Shown here: positions 55,701 to 64,000 of the stretch, piece by piece | Layout of the letters: each line of letters opens with the position of its first letter | Numbering within the stretch: the stretch's first letter is position 1 | NCBI GenBank assembly: GCA_026120185.1 | Contig: JANUWF010000008.1 | Location: 3,906,001-3,970,000 of the forward strand | Origin: Voacanga thouarsii | Taxonomy: Eukaryota; Streptophyta; Magnoliopsida; Gentianales; Apocynaceae | Length of the DNA stretch: 64,000 nucleotides | Direction of reading: 5' to 3' | Program-made: the position numbers and the translations under genes | The notes under the pieces: generated by a model | The model's input: only the letters and a program-made list of their open reading frames with translations | Database searches by the model: none | Told to the model about the DNA's origin: nothing

Positions 55701-55918
55701 TGTAAAGGTTAGTACAAAAGGAGGAAGCTTAGAGTGGCCCTAACTTCTGTCATTCATTGCCTCCCCATGGTTTCACCCATCTGGATAACCTTCGAGGGTG
55801 GGGATAATTAACAACCTTGTGCCCTAACTCTCCATAGTTATAATATTTGATTGGTGGTTGTCCTCCAATCGAGCCTTCATTCCTTTGAAATTTACCTTTT
55901 CTCTGCCATTGAGTCCCC
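55701..55918 (-). pseudogene. Gypsy gag zinc-knuckle fragment with Cys to Tyr changes
   Basis: The minus strand reads GGQPPIKYYNYGELGHKVVN YPHPRR at about 55850-55785. This has the CCHC spacing of a knuckle with all three Cys codons read as TAT (Tyr) and the His kept. It lies between chromovirus pol on plus and a Tat LTR on plus. Confidence 0.65.
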
Positions 55919-56600
55919 TGATAAGGGCAAAGTTCATCTATATTTTTCTAGTTATTTGAGGGTATTTTGTGATACATTTATTGTAATAACTAGGCATATT
56001 CCTTCATATTTGATATTTTACCTTTGGAAAGGCGTTTTGAAATTTTATAGTAGAAAACAACGAAAAAAGAGCAAACCATCGCCGTTAGAGCACGACTGGT
56101 ATTGACCGTAACCCACGGAGTCAGCACCAACCTTGATATGGGAAAATAGGGGTTTTTTTCATTTGAGAAATAGAGCACAACCAGTGCACGGTTGGTGCCA
56201 ACCATGTCAAATGGAGCCAGTGCCGGCCCTTATCTGCCCAATGTCGGTGAGTATTCTAATTATGTGCAGATTTGGAAATTTCCCAACAGTTGGGTATTTT
56301 CCAATCTCTACTCAATCCATGACTCTTAGGGAATGAATTTTAGGCTCTTAGATGCCTCTTTAAACAAGGAAAACACAAGATAAATATGTGATTTGAAGAA
56401 TCTAAGCTAACTACTTATTATTCAAAGGTAAAATCACTACTAAAAGGGGTATTGTTCAAAGGAGATTTTTAAGAGAAAAAGAAGGAATTGTCTATAAATT
56501 CTATCTTTTATCATTTGTTAACTTTTGTAAAACAATAATGTGCTTAATGTTCTATCACAAAAGCATTGTTAACTTTTTGTAGAACAATCATTCCTATCTG
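55919..56600 (+). mobile_element. Tat-type LTR, plus strand, 3' truncated (L10)
   Basis: TGATAAGGGC at 55919 and the following block match the other Tat LTR starts. Motif words at 56085-56240 (gcacgactggtattgacc, acccacggagtcagcacc, cacggttggtgccaacca, ggagccagtgccggccc). A weak TATA-like tctttaaacaagg is at about 56356. Ends in a region of small repeats (gttaacttttgtaaaacaat / gttaactttttgtagaacaa) before chromovirus T6. Confidence 0.75.
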
Positions 56601-56664
56601 CCATACCTATACAATGAAAGAGTTCTATCAATTCCTATAATGATACCAAAGTTCTATAAAACTA

Positions 56665-56677
56665 TGCTCTGATACCA
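56665..56677 (-). other. Initiator-Met primer binding site of T6
   Basis: The minus strand reads tggtatcagagca, matching the initiator-Met PBS over its first 12 bases, directly after LTR end ATTACA at 56680. Best preserved chromovirus PBS in the window. Confidence 0.9.
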
Positions 56678-56679
56678 AT

Positions 56680-58100
56680 TGTAATACCCCTACTAAAGAT
56701 AACAACGGAAGCATATCAATTCGGGTGTTGCCCCGTCTAGGGTCTTTATAATGAAAACAACAGAGTATACTAGGTCCAGATCCATACAACAACCCATACT
56801 GATGATCACATACATATACATAACAGAAAATCTCATACGTGAAAATTTCCACTTCACATTTGTAATAAGGCATATCACTGTGGTATTGTTCTTTTATCCG
56901 TAGGTCTGCTTAACCCTGAATCCTACAAAAAGGGTAAGATAAAAGACACGTGTGAGTGACAAATCACCCATAAGTCCTGTGTATGCTAGCGCTTTAGGAA
57001 AGAACAATACATAAAACTTTTGTGGGGAAAGTATATCATTTGCTCACTGGAAATAATTGCAAAACTCTCTAAAGAGGAGTTTATTCAAAACTCAATCATT
57101 TTGGAAAATTGTATTTCAAATTTCAAATCATTTCCTAGATTTTCAAGTCACAGGCATTTCTCCAATAGAAAGTCGGCCTTCGTGCAAAGCTCACAAGGCT
57201 TCACCTTCAATATCACAGTCTTATTGTACTAAGGACACAAGCTTATAGTACTCAATTATGTATTTTCAGAAAGGTAAGTGCAAAAAAGCACAATACCGAA
57301 TAATTCAAAATGTTTTTCTTACCACCGTAAGCCCAGGGATCCTAATACCAACCTTACTTGCCATAAGTTGGGGATTCTAATACCAACCTTACTCACTATT
57401 ATCAATACCAACCTTACTCGCCATTATCAATGCTAACCTTATTCACTATTATCAATACCAGTCTTGCTCTCCGTTATCAATACCAGCCTTACTTACCATT
57501 ATCAATACCAATCTTACTCACTGTATAACTCATTTGAATGTCCTGTCACCTCGTTCAGAGTAAGACAATTCCTAGAAATAGGCCAGGTTACTAGGGTCGT
57601 CTAAATCTAACATAGGCTAGTACAAAGATCAAGTCCTTGCTGAGTGCTCAACGTTAACAATACCAACCCCTTCTAACTGATCAGGACAGAAGGTTATCTT
57701 ATCCCTTAGGATTTTCAAAACAATCATTTTTGGGGAAAAATAACATTTTCCAAAATTTGATCCCACTAACTCACAAGTCAGATCATCATTCACATAAGCT
57801 CTACATGGCCAATCAATTCATTCCATAGGCATATCAAGCCAATAAGACAATTCCCAGGAACAAAATGTCGTTTTCCAAAAGTCAATATCATATTGAGAGA
57901 TCATTTTCCAAAATCATGTCAAAATAGGGTAAAGAGTTCTTTTCACATATTGAAACAAGTTTCTAAGAGTATTAGGGTCATTTTTCTCGTACTCGATCAC
58001 AAAAGTCATTTTCCAAGGGCATTCGAGTCATTTTACCATTACCCGATTTGAAAAGTATTCACAAGAGTTCCAATAAGGATATTTCAGTCATTTACTGAAT
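56680..58100 (-). mobile_element. Chromovirus-type LTR, minus strand (T6)
   Basis: The plus strand starts tgtaataccccta, then the gccccgtctagggtctttat word, and the R/U5 motif aagtcctgtgtatgctagc (56972). Its 3' 400 bases pair, inverted, with T7 (58400-59043). The U3 holds a 25-bp minisatellite. The sense start is near 58100, where T7 begins in the opposite direction. Confidence 0.8.
57345..57530. repeat. 25-bp minisatellite in T6
   Basis: ataccaacc-like unit starts at 57345, 57380, 57405, 57430, 57455, 57480 and 57505: one 35-base spacing and then five exact 25-base spacings. Unit: tatcaataccaaccttactc plus five variable bases. Confidence 0.9.
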
Positions 58101-58758
58101 GTCTGATTCCAAAGGTTTCCATAAAACATTATATTAAGGACATTTGACAATTGCCTATGGTTAGTGCCTTGCAATTGCCTATACCTTGTGTGCATTTTGA
58201 TTTGAGTTGTTCATGGAGCTCGGCGGGGACATTTGGCATGTTCAATCCCTTGCCACCTCGATGGTGATTGACGTCAGGATTAAGACCCTTGGGCTTATAG
58301 TGGCAAGTAAAATATTCTTTTGCTTTGGTATTGTGCTGATACACACTTACCATTCCGACAATACACAATTGAGTACCATAGGCTTGTGACTTTAGTACAA
58401 TAAGACTATGATGACGAAGGCAAAGCCTTGTGAGCTTTGCACAAAAGCCGATCTTCTATTGAGAGAAGTGCCTATATTTTCTAAAATGTGGGCAGTGATG
58501 TTAAATAAAACTTGATTTTCTAAAAAAAAAAAAAGTTGATTTTGAAACAAACTCCTTCTTAGTGAGTTGTAGAGTTGTTTTCATTGGAAAAATATGATAC
58601 TTTTGTGTCTCTTTATTTTTACAAAGCACTCACACACACTTGGGACTCACTGAGTGATTTTTACTCCCACATGTCTTTTATCTTATTTTATAGGATATGG
58701 AGCTGGTGACCACAGTAGACACAGAAATGACACCACAGCTCAGTCCGTCTACTATTAT

Positions 58759-58828
<70 letters not shown>

Positions 58829-59043
58829 TGTATGTACATTATGGTTTTGGTACTGATATCAGAGTGTACTAAATCTCACTTATGTATCATGTATTAAATT
58901 AGTATGGTTTTATTACATCAGTCTAGGCATTTACTTCACTTATCAGTTATTATCATTAAGTAGACCCCTTATCTTAGCAACTGGACAGGGCAACACCTGG
59001 TTTATGGTATGCTTCCGTTGTTATTTCTGGTAGGAGTGTTACA
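58101..59043 (+). mobile_element. Chromovirus-type LTR, plus strand (T7)
   Basis: Ends GGTAGGAGTGTTACA at 59043. Shares, inverted, the T6 words: caattgagtaccataggctt, aaagccttgtgagctttgca, gggactcactgagtgatttt, gggcaacacctggtttatgg, tatgcttccgttgttatt. Followed by a degenerate PBS region. Forms a head-to-head pair with T6. 58129-58368 has a minus-strand frame (HHRGGKGLNMPNVPAELHEQ) of no known family. Confidence 0.8.
58760..58836. repeat. (TA)n(TATG)n microsatellite
   Basis: About 14 TA units followed by about 12 TATG/TATA units, within the R region of T7. T6 has only ttacatatacata at the equivalent place. Confidence 0.97.
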
Positions 59044-59560
59044 AACCTGGTATTATTCTAGGGTTTATTTTACTCCAAACAGGGTGATAGGACATTGAGA
59101 CTAGCTAATTTCTAGCGTAAGCACAAACTATCTTGTCTTCCTGGCATAAGCATTAACTCTTGTATCTTGTTAAGTGGAATTCATTAAATTCCTCTCATAC
59201 ATGAATCATTAACTAGCATGACTTGCCTCGTGAAATCTCTAACATTATTTTTCAAGAAATGGCACATGGATTTTACTTCTTGCATTTCTTTATAAGGATA
59301 AATTCGTTATAGTTGATCATGCCTTTTACTCTGGGCTTAAGTATACTATCATGCCTTGAACACTACTTGATTTATAAGCTATTTTCCTAAAAAAAATAGT
59401 AGCAGACATGAGACCCACTCTATGCCTTTATTCATGATTTGGATGATTTGATGAATTGGTGTGGAGTGTATGTTCATGATTGTGGTTAGCAATAGAAATA
59501 TGATCATGACCTAGTTGTCCCTAAGCTAATTTTATTTCATTAATAAAATGATTAATGCTA
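59044..59560 (+). mobile_element. 5' internal leader of T7 element
   Basis: acctggtattattctaggg at 59045 sits in PBS position and recalls TGGTATCAGAGCCTAGG. The rest is leader-like without ORF. No gag follows before T8 sequence. Confidence 0.5.
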
Positions 59561-61250
59561 TAATTTCTTCTAGTAAATTTCGAAAGGGAAGGTAGATTTG
59601 GACTATTATATATAAAATAAGGATATTTTAGTTAAATAAATGATAGTTTTTATTAAAGAAATAAAAAATATAGATATTATATAAAATAATAATATCAAAT
59701 AAAGCCTTATATATAAATAATCATAATAAGTAAGATATTAATTTTGTAAGTCTTATATTCATAAATACTATTAAAATTTATTTATTATCTTTCAATCAAA
59801 ACCCATTAAAATTTGCTTACAACTAATTTTAGTTGCCAACTATTTTCTAACAAATAATTATTAATAGATTATTATTTTATATAATACCACCTAGGACCCT
59901 TCATCAAATAAACTCTAATTTATTTTTAGCAAGGTTTAAACCTTCAACTTATTAGTACATATTTCCCAAAACCCTAATTATTTTAATATCAAACTAGACT
60001 TGGCTTATAAACCCTTTTATTTATTATCTAGCCTCAAAGCTTGAGACACTAGGATCATGGTTGCAGTAAGTTGAGCTAGAATTATTTGTGAAAGTGAATT
60101 TTGGCTTGAGTTTAATTATGGCTTATATTTACCCTAGGTGGGATTAGGTCAGCTATTGAAGACCTTTATTTTATCTCAAGCTAAGGATCAGGTAAGCTCC
60201 TGCATAAAACCTTATTGATGCAAAATGGTTCTATGGCAAGCCAATTGTGGAGTGCGTAGTCACTCATTTCTGTAAAGGCAATTGAGGATTGGCTCCTTTC
60301 TCATTTCAATCAAACAAATTATTTGAAAATCAATAAGCAGATTTACTAAAACTCTAAAACTCCTTCTAAAACCAGTTTTGCCCCAAACTTTGGAAATCCT
60401 TAATTGCTATTTTCAAGTGGAACTATGTTTTATTCATTTTCCCAAGTGGGATATATATTATGTTGAGTACTCAATAAGAGTGGACTGCTAGGACTAGTCT
60501 TTGAAGGGTTAGGGTAAGTCCCTCAGTAGGTGGCCACGAGGGGTGAGTCCTCCCTGGATAAGATGTCAGTCCAGTAGGTCGTGCCGGTCCGAGTTAGCAG
60601 TTCTTAGTCAAGTGGACTGTGTGTTGCCGGAATGGACAACCAGTTTTGTTTACGTATAGAGAAGGAGGAGTATCTTGCCCGGTAGGCCGATCACCTACTT
60701 TTTGTTAGTCTGCACAAAGTGTGACATTCTGACCATCGTATGGTTATGAGGCCTAACGTGTGGTAACCTATGACCACCTTTTTGAGTGGTTGATTTTATT
60801 AAACATGTATGGTTGGAAAAGCCAAAACACCACTCTTGATTTTGACTATTGTTTATTGCTTGCCAGTATTTCTCTTATGAAGATTTTACACCTTATATTC
60901 ACGGACTATTTTCACTAGACACTCAAAGCACACACGGACTTACTGAATTTTTATCTCATCACCCTTTTTACCATGATTTCAGGTCGATCTTGCTGTGGGG
61001 ATGAGTAACTAGTTGTTGCCTACCTTGGAAGATTTTCTGATATTTATCTTATGTAATACTTTAGGAGTTGAGAGTGAACAATTTTATTTTGGATTTGTGT
61101 TTTAGATTCTTGGATTGTAATAAGTTTTAAGTTTTAAGTATTGTTTTCATTCTATTATTTCAATTGTGTGACCTTGTTATAAAAACTCCTTGTCCTTTGG
61201 ACGGGGCGACATCCCTCGGCCCTGTTAGGCCTAGGTAGTGGGGTGTTACA
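59561..61250 (+). mobile_element. Chromovirus-type LTR, plus strand (T8)
   Basis: Ends GGTAGTGGGGTGTTACA at 61250, preceded by ctccttgtcctttggacgg and ggcgacatccctcggccc (equivalents of 45520-45590). R/U5 word cacacacggacttactgaat (60931). 60480-60720 matches T4 inverted. The start is uncertain; 59580-59880 is very AT-rich. Confidence 0.7.
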
Positions 61251-62482
61251 TGTGTAAATTTGAGTTGATTTCGAGTAAAATTGCGAAGTTTCCATAATGC
61301 ACCTGGCGCCAACTCCAGCTAAGGCACCAGGTATAATTTGGAAAAAATAGTGAAATTAGAGCAAAATTCAGGGCAAGAACAGAACACACCTGGCACCAAG
61401 TAGATCGATTAGACCCAATGCCAGGTCTACTATGGAGAAGCGAAAATCCTATACACGAATTTAGTAAATTTTCAAAGATTTTGGTATTTTCCGAATCCTA
61501 CTCGGCCAAGACTCCTTATGCACTGAATTTGGCATCAAAGAAGTTAAACAAAATAGAAAATGATGGAATTCAAGGAGCAAATCAAAAAATCACTTATTGA
61601 AAGAGGAATTCATTAAATCAAGGAGAGTTGTTCAAGAGAGACTTTAAGGTAGAAGAATGAGGCTTATCTATGAGTTTTTTCTTTTATCTTTGTTTTCTTT
61701 TTCTTAAACAATGGTGTAATTAATATTTTCGTTGTAATTTGGCTTGTTTTGGGGATTTATGATTTCTTGAATTAATTTAATCTTTTGATCAATTCAGTAT
61801 TTATCTTGTGATTTGATTACTTACTTTTCTTACGGAGTTGGTTAATTGATTTTTTTTGTTAGCATGCTTGAAAAATGGGTTGATAATAAATTCAATTTAA
61901 TTAATTTCATATTTGTTATCTCTTAACTTGCTTGAAAAATGGGTTAATTGTTAAGAACTTGGGTAATCAAAGGTTGGTTAATGATTGTTAGAAGATGGAT
62001 TCATTGACTAATTTCTTGTTTTAAATTACCCAAAATATAGAGGTTTATATGAGGATTGATTTCAAAGAATCTTTTTGGTAAATTGGTTGAGACAGAATAT
62101 GTTCATTATTTTAACTAGAAGATAGTAATTTCATAGATTGCAAACGAAGTGGGTCTATATTAAATCCTTCATGAGACTAAGATCATAATTGATTGTGATA
62201 TGTGTTAAGTGATTCATTATCACGTGTTCAAAACCCTTTGCCTAAATTGCATATTTTCATATCCTTGAGTTGTACATATTTCTTTATTTTTCTTCATTTT
62301 ATTTGTTTGGTTAAATAATAAATGAAAAGTGATTAGTGTGTACTTGTACAATTTCCTATACTATACATGCGATGAATATATTTGCTCGTATGCGTATTTT
62401 GAAATCAATGTTTTAATTAAAATTTGACTAAGGGATTGATTTAATTTTTTTTTATTTTTATACATTCAAAATTTACGTATCA
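61251..62482 (+). mobile_element. Tat-type LTR, plus strand, 5' truncated (L11)
   Basis: Begins at tgtaaatttgagttgatttc (about base 140 of the LTR) right after T8 and ends TACGTATCA at 62482. Motif cluster 61303-61440: cacctggcgccaactcca, aaggcaccaggtataat, cacctggcaccaagtaga, gacccaatgccaggtcta. U5 matches the complement of 4850-5750. No tRNA-Asp PBS follows. Confidence 0.8.
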
Positions 62483-62725
62483 GAAGCTTTGAAAATGGCT
62501 TATTTAAGAAGCTTGTAGGAAAGCTTATGAAGGATGCTTTGTAAAATAGAAAGTAAAAGCTTATGTAAGAAGTTTTGTAAGCAGCTTGTCTAAGAAGCAT
62601 ATATGAAAGCTTACATAGGAAGCTTTGTAAAATCATAGAAAGTAAAAGCTTATTTGAGAAGCTTTGTAAGAAACTTATGTAATAAGCTTGTGTAAAAGCT
62701 ATTGTAGGAAGCTTTATGTAAAAGG

Positions 62726-62727
<2 letters not shown>
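62483..62727. repeat. AAGCTT-rich degenerate minisatellite
   Basis: The word aagctt or a one-base variant recurs every 15-25 bases (about 14 times in 245 bases). A higher-order unit is visible: gctttgtaaaatagaaagta (about 62540) and gctttgtaaaatcatagaaa (about 62622), each followed by aaaagcttat and a gtaag word. Confidence 0.85.

Positions 62728-62728
<1 letters not shown>

Positions 62729-62804
<76 letters not shown>
62729..62804. repeat. (TAA)25 microsatellite
   Basis: Uninterrupted trinucleotide repeat of about 76 bases, next to the AAGCTT minisatellite. Confidence 0.97.
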
Positions 62805-62805
<1 letters not shown>

Positions 62806-62809
62806 TGAA

Positions 62810-63195
62810 TATGAATATTATTAATAATTCATGTTCATGAATTCAATTCCATATTGCTAGCTAACGAAACATAAAGCTATCTATATATTTTATAATAATG
62901 GAGTAGTAATAATATATATATATATATATATATATATTTGTATCACAATTAATATAATATGGATAAAATAGATTATTTCTTATCAAATATAATATAATAG
63001 ATTTCTTATAAAATATAATATTCCTTCATCGAATAAAGTAAAATATGATATTTCTCAGCAAATAATTATTTTATAAATAATGGCTTTGCTTGAAAATAAC
63101 AGAAAATAGCTTTATAAATAATTCAATAAAATTCTCAAAATATTACAAAGATAAAAATAATCTATTTTGGGTGGTTTAGGGCGGGATGTTTCACA
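62810..63195 (-). mobile_element. Chromovirus-type LTR start, minus strand (T9)
   Basis: Sense start TGTGAAACATCCCGCCC at 63195, like TGTGAAACCCC of T3, inserted in copia integrase immediately after the CP of WGCP. It runs left into AT-rich sequence (also a (TA)n run at 62912-62938); the limit is unclear and may include the microsatellite and minisatellite. Confidence 0.6.
62912..62938. repeat. (TA)n microsatellite
   Basis: About 13 TA units in the U3 of T9. Confidence 0.95.
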
Positions 63196-64000
63196 GGGCA
63201 ACCCCATACTCTCAAGTGAAATAACTTTGGTTTCTTATAAAAAAACATCTCAAATGGGGTAGTGTCAACCGTTATTGACGGAACTCTGTTTAGAATATAA
63301 ACAGAAGTCTCTAGTGCATACCTCCAAAACGATTTTGGTGAGTCTGTAAAAGCCATCATGGTCCATACTATGTCTAGAAGTGTTCGATTCCTTCTCTTAG
63401 AGACACCGTTATGTCGAAATGTATATGGTGTAGTCCATTGAGATAATTTCCCATTATCTCTAAGATAACTCAGAAACTCTAGCCTTAAGTATTCACCTCC
63501 TTGATCGGATCTTAGAGTCTTGATAATTTTCTCAAGTTGTTTCTCTACTTCATTCTTAAAGTCTTTGAACTTTTCAAAAACCTCAAATTTGTATTTTATT
63601 AAATACAAATACCCATATCGTGAATAATCATCGATAAAGGTTATGAAATAATAATAACCTTCTCTTGATTGTATAGACATTGGGCTACATACATCAAAAT
63701 GTATAAGTTCTAATAATTTTTTGGCCCTTTCTCGTTTTCCAGAAAAATGAGTTTTAGCCATTTTACCAAGTAAACAAGAGTCGCATATGCCATATGATTC
63801 ATAACCAAATGACCCTAAGTCACCTAGTTTGTGTAATTTAGAAATGCAATTCTCATTTATATGGCCTAAATGACATTGCCATAAATATGATGAGATTGAG
63901 TTATCTTTCCTTAGCTTTTTATTTTTTATATTAAGAATTGGATTATTCATGTCTAGAATATATCAACTATTAACAAAGTTGCAGCACTATAATGAATATC
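63196..64000 (-). pseudogene. pol: Copia A-type integrase, nearly open
   Basis: The minus strand is open from 63950 to 63162 (262 codons; the last ~11 are T9 sequence). It has the HHCC site CHLGHINENCISKLHKL ... CDSCLLGKM, first Asp in HFDVCSPMS, FITFIDDYSRYGYLYLIKYK, second Asp in LRSDQGGEY, and NGVSKRRNRTLLD, where the catalytic Glu is replaced by Lys. Then YILNRVPSITVDTTPFEMFF and LRVWGCP. Further protease-to-integrase linker lies to 64000 in another frame. Closest relative in the window is 34197-34930. Confidence 0.92.

Noticed and set aside
57345..57530. CRISPR-like 25-base periodicity
   Set aside because: The repeats are contiguous without spacers; it is a minisatellite inside an LTR.
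58129..58368. Captured host exon (HHRGGKGLNMPNVPAEL frame)
   Set aside because: Suggestive sequence, but I could not tie it to any family, and it lies inside the U3 of LTR T7, so chance or LTR sequence is at least as likely.
58697..58897. Tyr/Ile/Met repeat peptides
   Set aside because: Translation of the (TA)n(TATG)n microsatellite.

Overview
The window looks like AT-rich heterochromatin from a large, repeat-laden eudicot genome. No intact host gene could be recognised on either strand. Nearly all of it can be assigned to LTR retrotransposons and solo or truncated LTRs, nested and rearranged into one another, plus one foldback DNA transposon, one satellite array and several micro- and minisatellites. 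The lineage calls rest on conserved motifs: tRNA-Asp-type versus initiator-Met-type primer binding sites, gag zinc knuckles, DTG or DSG protease, YVDD reverse transcriptase, HHCC and DDE integrase, and LTR termini. The species cannot be named from this sequence. Boundaries written as approximate are places where homology between copies fades. Four LTR families recur. (1) A Ty3/gypsy family of the Tat/Athila type: LTR about 1.4 kb, start TGATAGGGG, end ATCA, PBS for tRNA-Asp. It is at 1-6249, 10079-11452, 15871-17133, 17180-18050, 20234-21598, 35205-36674, 37021-37756, 52441-54866, 55919-56600 and 61251-62482. (2) A chromovirus-like Ty3/gypsy group (Tekay/Del type) with LTRs TGTGAAAC or TGTAACACC ... 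GGTGTTACA and an initiator-Met PBS: 11453-15640, 21719-22541, 37757-38720, 45507-48850, 54867-55700, 56680-61250 and 62810-63195. (3) A Ty1/copia group 'A' with LTR TGTTATG...CAACA: 18378-20233, 29343-34955, 36675-37020, 39165-41700, 42717-43643, 63196-64000. (4) A Ty1/copia group 'B' with LTR TGTTGGAATRTATGC: 22542-24438, 25500-29342 and 41730-42716. A fifth copia lineage (C) gives the gag-protease-integrase block at 43644-45299. Layout: 1-6249 is the best preserved Tat-type element (both LTRs, PBS, gag, an extra ORF, no pol). 6250-10078 holds a decayed unknown ORF and a duplicated LTR-like block. 10079-18377 is a run of minus-strand gypsy LTRs. 18378-22541 is a copia LTR split by a foldback Mutator-like element and abutted by a Tat LTR and a chromovirus LTR. 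22542-29342 holds two oppositely oriented copia-B LTRs and a copia pol carrying a 237-bp perfect-register palindrome. 29343-34955 is copia A with a fully open gag. 34956-48850 is a mosaic of copia and gypsy pieces with chimeric junctions. 48851-50690 contains ten copies of a 152-bp tandem repeat. 51401-52440 is exon-like and leader sequence. 52441-62804 is again gypsy and chromovirus pieces, and 63162-64000 is a copia integrase. Almost every coding remnant is broken by stops and frameshifts, many of the G-to-A or C-to-T type expected of methylated, silenced repeats. The points most worth following up are: a GC-rich, dyad-symmetric, copy-specific motif cluster sitting upstream of the TATA box in the Tat LTRs and reappearing in copia sequences; a regular 152-bp satellite; tRNA-like A/B boxes in two chromovirus LTRs; a gag-plus-extra-ORF element without pol; and several duplication or inversion scars at retrotransposon boundaries.
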